DNA of 64,000 bases from Cedecea davisae DSM 4568 (GCF_000412335.2 NZ_KE161030.1:3960626-4024625), one strand, 5' to 3'; shown: positions 27,098 through 37,070, numbered from the stretch's first letter. Program-made: numbers and translations. Notes: generated from the sequence alone by a model not told the origin.

Positions 27098-28285
27098 ATG
27101 GCGGAAAAGCACATCGAAACGGCGCTGGTGAACGCCGGGCGCAGCAAGAAATTTACCCAGGGTTCGGTTAACAGCGTTATTCAGCGCGCTTCTTCTCTGG
27201 TCTTTGAGAGCGTTGAGGCCAAAAAACAGGCCACCGCCAACCGCGCAAAAGGCGAGCTGTTTTATGGCCGCCGGGGTACGTTGACCCATTTTTCTCTACA
27301 GGAAGCGATGTGCGAACTTGAGGGAGGTGCCGGATGCGCGCTGTTCCCGTGCGGAGCCGCCGCCGTCGCCAACACCATTCTGGCCTTTGTTGAACAGGGC
27401 GATCACATTCTGGTCACCGGCACGGCGTATGAACCCACCCAGGATTTCTGTAGCAAAATCCTCTCTAAGCTCGGCGTCTCAACCACCTGGTTTGATCCGG
27501 AAATTGGCCCGGCTATTGCGAGCCTCGTTCAGCCCAACACCAAAATCGTGTTTCTTGAGTCCCCCGGCTCTATCACCATGGAAGTCTACGATATCCCGGC
27601 GATTGTCCAGGCCGTCAGGCGTGTTGCGCCCGAAGCCATTATTATGATCGACAACACCTGGGCCGCAGGCGTGCTGTTCAAAGCCCTCGACTTTGGTATC
27701 GATATCTCTATTCAGGCGGGCACGAAATATTTAATCGGCCACTCCGATGCGATGGTCGGCACCGCCGTGTCAAACGCCCGATGTTGGGACCAGCTTCGCG
27801 AAAACGCCTATCTGATGGGGCAAATGGTGGATGCAGATACCGCCTATATGACCAGCCGGGGAATACGCACGTTGGGCGTTCGCCTGCGCCAGCACCATGA
27901 AGGCAGCCTGAAAGTCGCCGAATGGCTGGCGCAGCATCCTCAGGTAGAAAGAGTGAACCACCCGGCGCTGCCGGGCAGTAAAGGACATGAATACTGGAAA
28001 CGAGACTTTACGGGCAGCAGCGGCCTGTTTTCGTTTGTGCTGAAAAAACGGCTGAGCGACGCTGAGTATGAACAGTATCTCAACCACTTCGACTATTTCA
28101 GCATGGCCTATTCCTGGGGCGGCTATGAATCGCTTATTCTCGCTAATCAGCCCGATGAGCTGGCGGAGATCCGCCCCGCAGGCGGAGTAGACTTCAGCGG
28201 CACCCTGGTTCGCCTCCATATTGGGCTGGAAAACGTGGACGACTTGATTGCCGATCTGGCGGCAGGTTTCCAGCGTATAGCCTGA
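27098..28285 (+). CDS. metC: Cystathionine beta-lyase
   Basis: MetC cleaves cystathionine to homocysteine, pyruvate and ammonia, the penultimate step of methionine synthesis, using PLP. The 395 residues match E. coli MetC. The substrate loop includes [11 protein letters not shown], and the PLP site has [13 protein letters not shown] and the Schiff-base lysine in [15 protein letters not shown]. The start agrees with the family N-terminus. It is divergent from exbB and has met boxes immediately upstream. Confidence 0.97.
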   Translation: MAEKHIETALVNAGRSKKFTQGSVNSVIQRASSLVFESVEAKKQATANRAKGELFYGRRGTLTHFSLQEAMCELEGGAGCALFPCGAAAVANTILAFVEQGDHILVTGTAYEPTQDFCSKILSKLGVSTTWFDPEIGPAIASLVQPNTKIVFLESPGSITMEVYDIPAIVQAVRRVAPEAIIMIDNTWAAGVLFKALDFGIDISIQAGTKYLIGHSDAMVGTAVSNARCWDQLRENAYLMGQMVDADTAYMTSRGIRTLGVRLRQHHEGSLKVAEWLAQHPQVERVNHPALPGSKGHEYWKRDFTGSSGLFSFVLKKRLSDAEYEQYLNHFDYFSMAYSWGGYESLILANQPDELAEIRPAGGVDFSGTLVRLHIGLENVDDLIADLAAGFQRIA

Positions 28286-28460
28286 TTTTTCCGCCCTGCG
28301 GCCAACGTGGAGCATTTTTTTGCCATCATCGGCGTTTTGTTGAGCCTGGGATCAAGGTGTCGCAGGCATTTTAGCGGTACAATGTGTAGAAATTAAGGTG
28401 AGCCTAAGTTGCGGGTGCAATACTCAGGCAAGCTCAATAAGCGGTTCCACAGGAATACCC

Positions 28461-29120
28461 ATGGCTGTTATACAAAATATTGTCGAGGCGCTCTGGCATC
28501 ACGATTTTGCCGCGCTGGCCGACCCCCACGTTATTGGTGTTGTTTATTGCGTTATGTTCGCAACGCTGTTTCTGGAAAATGGACTGCTTCCCGCCTCGTT
28601 TTTACCGGGAGATAGCCTGTTGCTGCTCGCGGGTGCGCTGATAGCGAAAGGGGTAATGGGATTTGTTCCGACGCTGGTTATTCTGACCGTTGCCGCAAGC
28701 CTGGGCTGCTGGCTGAGCTACTTGCAGGGCCGCTGGCTCGGCAATACCCGAACCGTAAAAGGCTGGCTGCACCAGCTCCCGACGCAATACCACCAGCGCG
28801 CGACACAAATGTTTGACCGCCACGGCCTGCTGGCATTGCTGGTTGGCCGCTTCCTGGCATTTGTACGCACCCTGCTGCCAACCATGGCGGGCATTTCCGG
28901 CCTCAGCAACCGTCGTTTCCAGTTCTTCAACTGGCTGAGCGGCCTGCTGTGGGTGGGCGTGGTGATTAGCCTGGGCTACGCCCTGAGCATGATCCCGTTC
29001 GTGAAGCGCCATGAAGACCAGGTCATGACCTTCCTGATGATCCTGCCGGTCGCCCTGCTGATTTTCGGCCTCGTCGGCACCCTGTTTGTGGTGCTGAAAA
29101 AAAAAGTTAGCGCCGCATAA
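28461..29120 (+). CDS. yghB: DedA-family membrane protein YghB
   Basis: The 219-residue protein equals E. coli YghB in length and sequence. It has several membrane helices and the DedA motifs [22 protein letters not shown] and [16 protein letters not shown], which include the conserved acidic and arginine residues. YghB and its paralogue YqjA support membrane homeostasis, Tat export and cell division in E. coli; a lipid-carrier flipping role has been proposed for DedA proteins. I start at the ATG at 28461 (MAVIQ); the frame extends 21 codons upstream without family similarity. Confidence 0.96.
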   Translation: MAVIQNIVEALWHHDFAALADPHVIGVVYCVMFATLFLENGLLPASFLPGDSLLLLAGALIAKGVMGFVPTLVILTVAASLGCWLSYLQGRWLGNTRTVKGWLHQLPTQYHQRATQMFDRHGLLALLVGRFLAFVRTLLPTMAGISGLSNRRFQFFNWLSGLLWVGVVISLGYALSMIPFVKRHEDQVMTFLMILPVALLIFGLVGTLFVVLKKKVSAA

Positions 29121-29132
29121 CCCGGTTAACCA

Positions 29133-29159
29133 GAGCGAATAAGGCCCTCTTATTCGCTC
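29133..29159. terminator. Terminator between yghB and yqhC
   Basis: A perfect 11-bp stem (GAGCGAATAAG with CTTATTCGCTC) with a five-base loop sits between the convergent ends of yghB and yqhC. The T-run is poor, so it may act for both strands as a 3'-end structure rather than a strong intrinsic terminator. Confidence 0.6.
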
Positions 29160-29171
29160 CGCCTCTCATTC

Positions 29172-30059
29172 TTAACTCACCCGCATCCGCGCCATATCCT
29201 CTCCCGGCGTGACGCCAAAATAGCGCTTAAATTCCCGACTAAACTGAGAAGCACTCTCGTAGCCCACTCGAATAGCCGCCGCGCTTGCTTTCATGCCGTC
29301 ATGCAGCATCAGCATCCGGGCCTTATGCAGCCGGTAGCTCTTCAGGTATTGCAGCGGCGAGGTGCTGGTGACGGACTTAAAATTATGGTGAAACGCCGAG
29401 ACGCTCATGTTCGCCTCCGCGGCAAGCTGGTCCACCGACAGGTTCTCGGTGTACTGGTTTTCAATGCGGCGCAGCACGCGGCTTATCAGGCTAAAGTGCG
29501 TCTGGCGGCTTACCAGAGCCAGAAGCGCACCGCCGCTTGGCCCTGTCAAAACATGGTAAAGAATTTCGCGGATAATCTGTTTACCCAGAACTCGCGTATC
29601 AAGCGGTCGTTCAAGAACGTCCAGCAGTCGCTCGGCGGCACAGAGAATCTCTTCCGAAAGCACGGCGGAGTTGATCCCGTCCGAACAGGACTGAGGATGA
29701 AACAAATCGTCTTCGCCAATATCCATCAGCAAATCCTGGAGCTGCTGGATATCAACCTTTATACGCATTCCCGCCAGCGGCACTTCCGGCGTGGCAAAAG
29801 TTTCGCATTCAAAGGGTAAAGGCACCGTCAGCAGCAGATATTCGTTAGCGTCGTAGCGGAAAACGCGGTCATTGAGATAACCCGTTTTATGACCAGAAAA
29901 GAGAAAAACAATGCCCGGGTCGTACATTACCGGAGTGCGCACCATGGGCTTACTGCCATACATCAGGCGTACGCCATCAAAAAAGTTTTCACTCTTTTCT
30001 TTTAAAATCAGCTCATTAATTTTTTCTGTCAGTTGTAAGCAGACGGCTTTGCGGTTCAT
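29172..30059 (-). CDS. yqhC: AraC-family activator of yqhD-dkgA
   Basis: YqhC senses reactive aldehydes and activates yqhD and dkgA. The 295 residues have an N-terminal AraC_N sensor domain (about 20-170, including [20 protein letters not shown]) and a C-terminal double helix-turn-helix ([22 protein letters not shown] and [18 protein letters not shown]). I use the ATG at 30059 because GGAGAG lies 7 bases upstream. Earlier in-frame starts would run into the yqhD promoter region. The gene is divergent from yqhD, as in E. coli. Confidence 0.93.
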   Translation of the reverse strand: MNRKAVCLQLTEKINELILKEKSENFFDGVRLMYGSKPMVRTPVMYDPGIVFLFSGHKTGYLNDRVFRYDANEYLLLTVPLPFECETFATPEVPLAGMRIKVDIQQLQDLLMDIGEDDLFHPQSCSDGINSAVLSEEILCAAERLLDVLERPLDTRVLGKQIIREILYHVLTGPSGGALLALVSRQTHFSLISRVLRRIENQYTENLSVDQLAAEANMSVSAFHHNFKSVTSTSPLQYLKSYRLHKARMLMLHDGMKASAAAIRVGYESASQFSREFKRYFGVTPGEDMARMRVS

Positions 30060-30246
30060 GTTCAGGCTCTCCACGGCGCTTTTCATCCGGGATACAGTGT
30101 GCGATGAATTTCGCCGTTTCTCCAGCCATATGGAGAAATAGGCAAGACAAAGGCAGGAATATGCATTGAGAGAGACTCTCCTGAAGACCACAATGGCTGC
30201 CATCAGATTTAGCAATGTCACTCATCTAACCAACGGGAAACACCTC

Positions 30247-31410
30247 ATGAATAATTTTAATCTTCATACCCCTACCCGCATCCTGTTTGGCAAAGGCTCC
30301 CTCGCAGAGCTGCGCGACCAGATCCCTGCCGGGGCGCGCGTACTGATTACTTACGGCGGCGGCAGCGTTAAAAAAACCGGCGTGCTGGACCAGGTTTATG
30401 AAGCCCTCAAAGGCCTCGACGTACTGGAGTTCGGCGGCATCGAGCCTAACCCGTCTTATGAAACCCTGATGAAAGCGGTCGAAATCGCCCGTAAAGAAAA
30501 AATTACTTTCCTGCTGGCCGTAGGCGGCGGTTCCGTTCTGGACGGCACCAAATTCATCGCGGCGGCGGCTAACTATCCTCAGGATATCGACCCGTGGAAC
30601 ATTCTGCTGACCCGCGGTGACGATGTTAAAAGCGCTATCCCGATGGGCTCCGTACTGACCCTGCCGGCAACTGGCTCCGAGTCTAACAAAGGTGCAGTGG
30701 TCTCCCGCCGCTCAACCGGCGACAAACAGGCGTTTATGTCTGATTTCGTGCAGCCTGTATTCGCGGTACTTGACCCGATTTACACCTACACTCTGCCGCC
30801 TAAGCAGGTTGCTAATGGCGTGGTCGATGCCTTTGTTCACACCATCGAGCAGTATCTGACCTACCCGGTTAACGCCAAGGTTCAGGACCGTTTCGCTGAA
30901 GGCATTCTGCTGACGCTTATCGAAGATGGCCCGAAAGCGCTGAAAGATCCGGAAAACTACGACGTACGTGCCAACGTCATGTGGGCGGCAACAATGGCCC
31001 TTAACGGCCTGATTGGCGCAGGCGTGCCGCAGGACTGGGCGACCCACATGCTGGGCCACGAACTGACCGCAATGCACGGCCTGGATCACGCTCAAACGCT
31101 GGCGGTGGTGCTGCCTTCGCTGATGAACGAGAAGCGCGCTGAGAAGCACGCCAAACTACTGCAATACGCAGAGCGCGTCTGGAATATCACTTCCGGCAGC
31201 GAAGAAGAACGTATTGATGCCGCGATTGAAGCAACCCGCAATTTCTTCGAGAAAATGGGCACCGCTACCCGCCTGTCCGCTTACGGTCTGGACGGCAGCT
31301 CCATCCCTGCTCTGCTGGTAAAACTTGAAGAAAAAGGCATGACCAAACTCGGCGAACGCCAGGACATCACTCTCGACGTTAGCCGCCGTATTTACGAAGC
31401 GGCACGCTAA
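30247..31410 (+). CDS. yqhD: NADPH-dependent aldehyde reductase (iron-type alcohol dehydrogenase)
   Basis: YqhD reduces short-chain and toxic aldehydes with NADPH in the cytoplasm. The 387 residues equal E. coli YqhD. They begin MNNFNLHTPTRILFGKGSL, show the dinucleotide segment YGGGSVKKTGV and AVGGGSVLDGTKF, and carry the metal-binding histidine region (DAFVHTIEQYLTYP and HMLGHELTAMHGLDHAQTLAV). Regulation by divergent YqhC is expected. It is followed by a terminator and then dkgA. Confidence 0.97.
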   Translation: MNNFNLHTPTRILFGKGSLAELRDQIPAGARVLITYGGGSVKKTGVLDQVYEALKGLDVLEFGGIEPNPSYETLMKAVEIARKEKITFLLAVGGGSVLDGTKFIAAAANYPQDIDPWNILLTRGDDVKSAIPMGSVLTLPATGSESNKGAVVSRRSTGDKQAFMSDFVQPVFAVLDPIYTYTLPPKQVANGVVDAFVHTIEQYLTYPVNAKVQDRFAEGILLTLIEDGPKALKDPENYDVRANVMWAATMALNGLIGAGVPQDWATHMLGHELTAMHGLDHAQTLAVVLPSLMNEKRAEKHAKLLQYAERVWNITSGSEEERIDAAIEATRNFFEKMGTATRLSAYGLDGSSIPALLVKLEEKGMTKLGERQDITLDVSRRIYEAAR

Positions 31411-31468
31411 GAGAATCGAGGTTCCGTCTTTCGTTGCCGGAGTTTCTACTAGACTTAATGCAAATGTT

Positions 31469-31492
31469 ACACCGGGCTTGCCCGGTGTTTTT
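31469..31492 (+). terminator. Terminator between yqhD and dkgA
   Basis: A 9-bp stem (ACACCGGGC with GCCCGGTGT) with a two-base loop runs into TTTTT. It lies 58 bp after yqhD and 21 bp before dkgA, so part of the yqhD message should end here and dkgA may be expressed at a lower level by read-through. Confidence 0.75.
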
Positions 31493-31513
31493 CGCACCAT
31501 TAAGGAGGTACAT

Positions 31514-32350
31514 ATGACTCATCCAACCCTGATTAAGCTCCAGGATGGGAACGTGATGCCGCAGCTTGGGCTGGGCGTCTGGCAGGCGAGTAACGACCAG
31601 GTAAAGACTGCTATCGAGGCCGCGCTCGAGGTCGGTTACCGTTCCATTGATACCGCCGCCGCTTATAAAAACGAAGACGGCGTTGGCGCTGCGCTTAAAG
31701 GCGCGGGGCTGGCGCGTGAAGAGCTGTTTATCACCACCAAGCTGTGGAATAGCGACCAGCAGCGTCCTCGTCAGGCGCTGGAAGACAGCCTGAAAAAGCT
31801 CCAGCTGGACTATGTTGATCTCTACCTGCTGCACTGGCCGGTGCCGAGCAAGGACCATTATCTTGAAGCCTGGAAAAGCCTGATCGAACTGCAAAAAGAG
31901 GGGCTGGTGAAAAGTATTGGGGTGTGTAACTTCAATATTAATCACCTGCAGCGGCTGATCGACGAAACCGGCGTCAGCCCGGTTATCAACCAGATTGAGC
32001 TGCACCCGCTACTTCAGCAGCGTCAGCTCCACGCCTGGAACGCGACCCACAAGATCCAGACCGAATCCTGGAGCCCGCTGGCGCAGGGTGGCGAAGGGGT
32101 ATTTGACCAGAAAATTATTCGTGATTTAGCGGATAAGTACGGCAAAACGCCTGCTCAGGTAGTTATCCGCTGGCATCTCGATAGCGGCCTTGTGGTTATC
32201 CCGAAATCCGTAACGCCTTCACGCATTGCCGAAAACTTCGATGTCTTCGACTTCCGTCTGGACAAAGAAGAGCTTGCTGAAATCGCTAAGCTGGACAGCG
32301 GCAAACGCCTGGGGCCGGATCCGGACACCTTCGACGTAACATCCATCTAG
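31514..32350 (+). CDS. dkgA: 2,5-diketo-D-gluconate reductase A (aldo-keto reductase)
   Basis: DkgA is an NADPH-dependent aldo-keto reductase that reduces 2,5-diketogluconate, methylglyoxal and related carbonyls. The 278 residues form the AKR barrel, with the catalytic Asp and Tyr in YRSIDTAAAYKNED, the catalytic Lys in FITTKLWNS, the His in LYLLHWP and the cofactor loop IPKSVTPSRIAEN. The start at 31514 follows AAGGAGG. It belongs with yqhD under YqhC control and is followed by a strong terminator. Confidence 0.96.
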   Translation: MTHPTLIKLQDGNVMPQLGLGVWQASNDQVKTAIEAALEVGYRSIDTAAAYKNEDGVGAALKGAGLAREELFITTKLWNSDQQRPRQALEDSLKKLQLDYVDLYLLHWPVPSKDHYLEAWKSLIELQKEGLVKSIGVCNFNINHLQRLIDETGVSPVINQIELHPLLQQRQLHAWNATHKIQTESWSPLAQGGEGVFDQKIIRDLADKYGKTPAQVVIRWHLDSGLVVIPKSVTPSRIAENFDVFDFRLDKEELAEIAKLDSGKRLGPDPDTFDVTSI

Positions 32351-32367
32351 TTGATTAGACTATAAAT

Positions 32368-32405
32368 AAGCCACCTTTTGCACAGACTGCGTCAGGTGGC
32401 TTTTT
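32368..32405 (+). terminator. Terminator of dkgA
   Basis: A 9-bp stem (AAGCCACCT with AGGTGGCTT) followed by a T-run lies 18 bp after dkgA. It separates the YqhC regulon from the inserted Phn-type transporter genes. Confidence 0.85.
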
Positions 32406-32581
32406 CACCTCTCTGCCCTGTCCTCCCTCGCATATCACACTCTCCCCGGCAAGTAGCGCAACAGCATGACTGCTGAGTGAATTTTTACGGCGTTCATTAT
32501 TTGTTCTTTTAGTCGTAATCAAAAAGTCACACAACACCACGATAAATAGGGCCAGCTTCGCTAACTCATTTTGGAATGGTT

Positions 32582-33424
32582 ATGAACCGATCGCTTGCTG
32601 TCGTCACCCATACTGACCTCGATTCTTTGCCGCAGTTTGCGCCTGCTCCAGGGCGTAAGGTCTTGAGCGTAAAGAGCCTGAGTAAAGCCTATAACGCCCA
32701 TCAGACCGTGCTGCATGACATTAATTTCGACCTGCATGCCGGTGAACTGGTTGGCGTTGTTGGCCGCTCCGGCGCGGGGAAATCAACCCTGCTACATATC
32801 CTCAACGGCACCCATACTGCCACGTCGGGCGAGATCCTCAGCTTTCCGGAAGTCGGGATGCCGCACGATGTGTCTAAGCTGAACGGCCGCGCGCTGAACC
32901 AGTGGCGTACCGAATGCGGGATGATTTTCCAGGACTTCTGCCTGGTGCCCCGTCTCGATGTACTGACTAACGTGCTGCTGGGCCGCCTGAGCCAGACCTC
33001 TACGCTCAAATCGCTGTTCAAAGTCTTCCCGGAAGCCGACCGCGCCCGTGCGATTTCCCTGCTCGAGTGGATGAACATGCTGCCGCACGCACTTCAGCGT
33101 GCGGAAAATCTTTCCGGCGGCCAGATGCAGCGCGTAGCCATTTGCCGCGCCTTGATGCAAAACCCAAGTATCTTACTGGCCGATGAGCCAGTTGCGTCTC
33201 TCGACCCGAAAAATACCCAGCGCATCATGAAAGTGCTGCGCGAAGTGTGTGAGCAAGGCATCAGCGTGATGGTGAACCTGCATTCCATCGAGCTGGTGAA
33301 GGAGTACTGCACCCGCGTTATCGGGGTTGCAAAAGGAAATATCGTGTTTGACGGTCATCCTTCGATGCTGACGGACGACGTGCTGCATCTTTTGTACGGC
33401 GATGAAATCAATCAAGTGCATTAA
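32582..33424 (+). CDS. Phosphonate/phosphite-type ABC transporter ATP-binding protein
   Basis: The 280-residue ATPase belongs to the PhnC group. It has Walker [10 protein letters not shown], the Q-loop in [17 protein letters not shown], signature [10 protein letters not shown] and Walker [15 protein letters not shown]. About 25 additional residues precede the ABC domain. I choose the ATG at 32582, six bases after GGA; the frame also opens six bases earlier. It starts a four-gene operon with a binding protein and two permeases. No C-P lyase gene is present, so the cargo may be phosphonate, phosphite or a phosphate ester; this cannot be resolved from sequence. Confidence 0.87.
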   Translation: MNRSLAVVTHTDLDSLPQFAPAPGRKVLSVKSLSKAYNAHQTVLHDINFDLHAGELVGVVGRSGAGKSTLLHILNGTHTATSGEILSFPEVGMPHDVSKLNGRALNQWRTECGMIFQDFCLVPRLDVLTNVLLGRLSQTSTLKSLFKVFPEADRARAISLLEWMNMLPHALQRAENLSGGQMQRVAICRALMQNPSILLADEPVASLDPKNTQRIMKVLREVCEQGISVMVNLHSIELVKEYCTRVIGVAKGNIVFDGHPSMLTDDVLHLLYGDEINQVH

Positions 33425-33459
33425 TTCTCTCTCCAATTGATACAACACAGGCAATGATA

Positions 33460-34401
33460 ATGAAAAAGCAACTGACTGGCGCATTACGTTTATCTGCAGT
33501 GATTACTGGCCTTGTGATTGCGGGCCACGCTATGGCTGCCGACCAGCCGCGCGAACTGAACCTCGGGATCCTCGGCGGACAGAATGCGACCCAGCAAATT
33601 GGTGATAACCAGTGTGTGAAGCAGTTCATGGATAAGGAACTGAATGTCGACACTAAATTGCGTAATTCTTCTGACTACTCTGGCGTTATTCAGGGCCTGA
33701 TCGGCGGCAAAGTCGACCTGGTGCTGAGCATGTCTCCTTCTTCTTACGCGTCGGTCTATATGAACGACCCAAAAGCGGTAGATATCGTTGGCATCGCGGT
33801 TGACGATAAAGATCAGTCTCGCGGCTACCATTCGGTCGTTATCGTGAAGGCCGATAGCCCGTACAAAACCATCGAAGATCTGAAAGGCAAATCTTTCGGC
33901 TTCGCCGATCCGGACTCGACTTCCGGCTACCTTATCCCTAACCACGAATTCAAGCAGAAGCTCGGCGGCACCCCGGACAACAAATACAACAACTTCTTCT
34001 CCAGCGTCACCTTCTCAGGCGGCCACGAGCAGGACATCCTGGGCGTGCTGAACGGCCAGTTCGCAGGCGCGGTAACCTGGGCTTCAATGGTGGGTGACTA
34101 CAACGACGGCTATACCACCGGCGCGTTTAACCGCCTGATCCGCATGGATCACCCGGACCTGATGAAGCAGATCCGCATTATCTGGACTTCACCTCTGATC
34201 CCGAACGGCCCGATCCTGGTGAGCAACAAGCTGCCGGCTGACTTCAAGGCCAAAGTGGTTGATGCGGTGAAGAAACTGGATAAAGAAGATCACGCCTGCT
34301 TCGTGAAGGCGATGGGCGGCACCCAGCACATCGGCCCGGCTTCCGTAGCGGACTTCCAGAAGATTATCGATATGAAGCGCGAGCTGGTTAGCGCCCGTTA
34401 A
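33460..34401 (+). CDS. Phosphonate/phosphite-type periplasmic binding protein, PhnD-like
   Basis: The 313-residue protein has a signal peptide (MKKQLTGALRLSAVITGLVIAGHAMA, cleavage before ADQ, seen in two parts here) and the PhnD/PtxB fold. Family features are LNLGILGGQN at the first strand, SSDYSGVIQGLIGGKVDLV and the ligand-binding loop FGFADPDSTSGYLIPNHE, with Asp, Ser, Thr and Ser in the phosphonate-type pocket. It delivers substrate to the two permeases downstream. An intrinsic-terminator-like hairpin separates it from the permease genes, which would raise binding-protein yield relative to the membrane parts. Confidence 0.88.
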   Translation: MKKQLTGALRLSAVITGLVIAGHAMAADQPRELNLGILGGQNATQQIGDNQCVKQFMDKELNVDTKLRNSSDYSGVIQGLIGGKVDLVLSMSPSSYASVYMNDPKAVDIVGIAVDDKDQSRGYHSVVIVKADSPYKTIEDLKGKSFGFADPDSTSGYLIPNHEFKQKLGGTPDNKYNNFFSSVTFSGGHEQDILGVLNGQFAGAVTWASMVGDYNDGYTTGAFNRLIRMDHPDLMKQIRIIWTSPLIPNGPILVSNKLPADFKAKVVDAVKKLDKEDHACFVKAMGGTQHIGPASVADFQKIIDMKRELVSAR

Positions 34402-34424
34402 TCACAGCAAGCCGCATAAAAATC

Positions 34425-34455
34425 GCACCCAGGCGACCTGCCGGGGTGCTTTTTT
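34425..34455 (+). terminator. Attenuating terminator within the Phn-type operon
   Basis: GCACCC and GGGTGC form a stem, with further G-C pairing possible, followed by TTTTTT. It lies between the binding-protein and first permease genes, 24 bp after the former. Such intercistronic terminators commonly make the abundant binding protein in excess over the permeases. Confidence 0.7.
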
Positions 34456-34502
34456 ATCAGGGCGGGGCAACCCGTCGCCGGAAACAAACCGGATAATAAG
34501 TG

Positions 34503-35372
34503 ATGATGTTGAATACGGAATTTGAGCGTTACTATCGCCAGGTCAGAATGCGCCAGAAACGCGACACGCTGATTTGGTCTCTACTGCTGGTAGGGCTTTA
34601 TCTTACCGCCGGTCATTACGCTGAGTTTAGCCTGACCACCATTTGGCAGTCTCTGCCGAACTTCCTCGATTACATGTTCGAAACTCTGCCGACGCTGCAC
34701 CTTTCGGTTCTGCTGGCCGACGTGCACACCAAAGGCTCGCTGGCTTACTGGGGCTACCGTTTGCCTATCCAGTTGCCTCTTATCTGGGAAACGCTCCAGC
34801 TGGCGCTGGCTTCGACGCTGATATCAACTTGTATTGCCGCCGTGCTGGCCTTTCTCGCCGCGGGCAACACCTGGACGCCACCGGCGGTACGCTTTGGCGT
34901 TCGTGCGGCGGTTGCGTTCCTGCGCACCATGCCGGAACTCGCCTGGGCGGTGATGTTCGTGATGGCCTTCGGCATCGGCGCCATACCCGGTTTTCTGGCG
35001 CTGGCCCTGCATACCATCGGCAGCCTGACCAAGTTGTTCTACGAAGCCATTGAAAGCGCCTCCGACAAGCCAGTCCGCGGCCTGGTCGCCAGCGGCGCAA
35101 CGCCGATTCAGCGCATACGCTTCGCCCTGTGGCCGCAGGTCAAACCTATCTTCCTCTCCTACAGCTTTATGCGTTTTGAGATTAACTTTCGCTCCTCCAC
35201 TATCCTCGGGCTGGTCGGCGCGGGCGGCATTGGCCAGGAGCTGATGACCAATATCAAACTCGACCGCTACGATCAGGTGAGCATTACCCTGCTGCTGATA
35301 ATCGTGGTGGTTTCAATCCTCGATGTGCTGTCCGGGCGGCTGCGTCGCTGGGTTCTGGAGGGGAAAAAATGA
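34503..35372 (+). CDS. Phosphonate/phosphite-type ABC permease, first PhnE-like subunit
   Basis: The 289 residues contain about six membrane helices and the binding-protein-dependent permease (EAA) loop in FYEAIESASDKPVRGLVASGATPIQRI, seen in part. The terminal FRSSTILGLVGAGGIGQEL segment is the PhnE family signature. It overlaps the second permease gene by four bases (ATGA), indicating translational coupling and a heterodimeric channel. The start codon choice between 34500 (GTG), 34503 and 34506 is not decided by a clear ribosome binding site. Confidence 0.88.
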   Translation: MMLNTEFERYYRQVRMRQKRDTLIWSLLLVGLYLTAGHYAEFSLTTIWQSLPNFLDYMFETLPTLHLSVLLADVHTKGSLAYWGYRLPIQLPLIWETLQLALASTLISTCIAAVLAFLAAGNTWTPPAVRFGVRAAVAFLRTMPELAWAVMFVMAFGIGAIPGFLALALHTIGSLTKLFYEAIESASDKPVRGLVASGATPIQRIRFALWPQVKPIFLSYSFMRFEINFRSSTILGLVGAGGIGQELMTNIKLDRYDQVSITLLLIIVVVSILDVLSGRLRRWVLEGKK

Positions 35373-36250
35373 GTGCTTCTCATATCAAACCGGATATTGC
35401 AAAAAGCCGCGAGCAGCATCGCGAACTGTACCGCATGCAGGGGCGCTATCTGCGTAATATTGGGCTGCTGGCGCTGGCCGTGCTCGGCTATTACGTGTGG
35501 TTCTTTTTCACCTTCGGCATAGATTCCAGCCAGATCCTCAGCGGTATGGTTCAGCTGGGCCGCTATTTCCTGCGCATGTTCGTCTGGCATGATTTTATTA
35601 ACTGGCCGTTTGCCTATTACTTCTCGCAGATAGCCATTACGCTGGCGATAGTCTTCGCCGGGACCCTCACCGCCACGGTGCTGGCGCTGCTGCTGTCGTT
35701 TTTTGCCGCCCGCAATATTATGCAGGGGCCGGTTGCACGGATTGTCGCGCTGCTGGTGAGACGCCTGTTTGACGTGCTGCGCGGTGTGGATATGGCGATT
35801 TGGGGGCTAATTTTCGTGCGCGCCGTTGGGCTTGGCCCGCTGGCTGGCGTACTGGCGATTGTCGTGCAGGACACCGGCCTGCTCGGCAGGCTATATGCCG
35901 AAGGCCACGAAGCCGTGGAACGCTCTCCCAGCCGGGGATTAACCGCCGTGGGTGCGGCTGGCGTTCAGAAACATCGCTTCGGGATCTTTACTCAGTCGTT
36001 CCCGGCGTTTCTTTCCCTCAGTCTGTACCAGATTGAGTCCAACACGCGTTCAGCCGCGGTGCTGGGCTTTGTTGGGGCGGGCGGCGTCGGGCTGGTTTAT
36101 GCCGAGAATATGCGGCTGTGGAACTGGGATGTGGTGATGTTTATCACCCTGATTCTGGTTTGCGTGGTCATGGCGATGGACACTATTTCCGCCTGGCTGC
36201 GCCGCCGCTATATTACCGGCAAGCCCGTGCCGCTGTTTACTCCGCAGTAA
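35369..36250 (+). CDS. Phosphonate/phosphite-type ABC permease, second PhnE-like subunit
   Basis: The 293-residue protein has the same fold and end motif as its neighbour (TRSAAVLGFVGAGGVGLVY) and an EAA-like loop around YAEGHEAVERSPSRGL. Its ATG overlaps the stop of the first permease gene, and GAGGGG precedes it. Two PhnE-like subunits in one operon is a known arrangement (PhnC-D-E1-E2). It completes an inner-membrane importer with the preceding ATPase and binding protein. Confidence 0.88.
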   Translation: MSASHIKPDIAKSREQHRELYRMQGRYLRNIGLLALAVLGYYVWFFFTFGIDSSQILSGMVQLGRYFLRMFVWHDFINWPFAYYFSQIAITLAIVFAGTLTATVLALLLSFFAARNIMQGPVARIVALLVRRLFDVLRGVDMAIWGLIFVRAVGLGPLAGVLAIVVQDTGLLGRLYAEGHEAVERSPSRGLTAVGAAGVQKHRFGIFTQSFPAFLSLSLYQIESNTRSAAVLGFVGAGGVGLVYAENMRLWNWDVVMFITLILVCVVMAMDTISAWLRRRYITGKPVPLFTPQ

Positions 36251-36290
36251 AACGTAATGCCGGGGCGCGGCTGGAATGCGCCCCACATTC

Positions 36291-36953
36291 CTACAGAGAC
36301 CAGTTCAGGGTCTGCCAGTCGTAGCGAGCGCCCTGCGCCGCCAGCTTCTGGCAAGGGTTAACCATCAGCACACGATCGGCTTCCAGGCACAGCGGTAAAT
36401 CGTTAATGGAGTCGGTATAGAAGGTCAGCTCGCCGCCGTATTCCGGGTGAGCGTTCTGCCACTCCTTCAGCCTGGTTATTTTGCCCGCCTGATAGCTCGG
36501 CACGCCGCTGATCACGCTGGTGTAGGCATTATTTCCCGTCGCCAGATCAACGCCTATCGCATGCTGAATACCGAGCCGCGGCGCAATCGCTTTAACCAGC
36601 AGGCTCACGGAGGCAGAGATAATCAGCATCTGCTGGCCCAGGGCGTGCATTTTTTCGATCAGGCGTTTTGCCTCAGGGTAAACCAGCGGCAGGATATCCG
36701 TTTCCACGCAGCGCGCCACCAGGCTGTCTACATCGGCAATTGTCATCCCCGCCAGCGGCGAGAGCGTCACACCCACGTATTCATGGATGTTCATTTCGCC
36801 ACGCTGATAGTCCAGCATTAGCTTGTGCTCTTTAGCCAGGTAATCAGCGTCTTTAATCAGCCCTTCGCGGGAGAGAAAACGGCTCCAGACCGTGCTGCTG
36901 TCGCCATGAATGAGGGTGTGGTCGAGGTCAAAGACATAAAGCGGATTGGACAT
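36291..36953 (-). CDS. HAD-family (IB, SerB-like) phosphatase
   Basis: The 220 residues show HAD motif I with nucleophile Asp9 and Asp11 in YVFDLDHTL, motif II with Ser in QMLIISASVS, and motif III/IV around GKITRLKEW and FYTDSINDLPLC. The mixed helical cap after motif I places it in the HAD-IB subfamily of phosphoserine-type phosphatases. I use the ATG at 36953, eight bases after GAGA. It converges on the PhnE-like genes; a link to phosphate ester use is possible but unproven. The substrate is unknown. Confidence 0.85.
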   Translation of the reverse strand: MSNPLYVFDLDHTLIHGDSSTVWSRFLSREGLIKDADYLAKEHKLMLDYQRGEMNIHEYVGVTLSPLAGMTIADVDSLVARCVETDILPLVYPEAKRLIEKMHALGQQMLIISASVSLLVKAIAPRLGIQHAIGVDLATGNNAYTSVISGVPSYQAGKITRLKEWQNAHPEYGGELTFYTDSINDLPLCLEADRVLMVNPCQKLAAQGARYDWQTLNWSL

Positions 36954-37070
36954 GTTCATTTCTCATTTCAACAAAGAGAGCCGCCAGACATCTTACAGCA
37001 AGCCTGGCGGGCAAGGATTCCATTCCCTCTTTGTCGCAGAAAAAAATGACAGCGGCATGAAAGCTTATCG

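Noticed and set aside
32480..32575. Possible Pho box upstream of the Phn-type operon
   Set aside because: Two GTC-containing half-sites are present, but their spacing is 14 bp, not the 11 bp of PhoB sites.
36262..36284. GGGGCGC/GCGCCCC hairpin between the second permease gene and the HAD gene
   Set aside because: A stem is present but no T-run follows on either strand, so it was not called a terminator.
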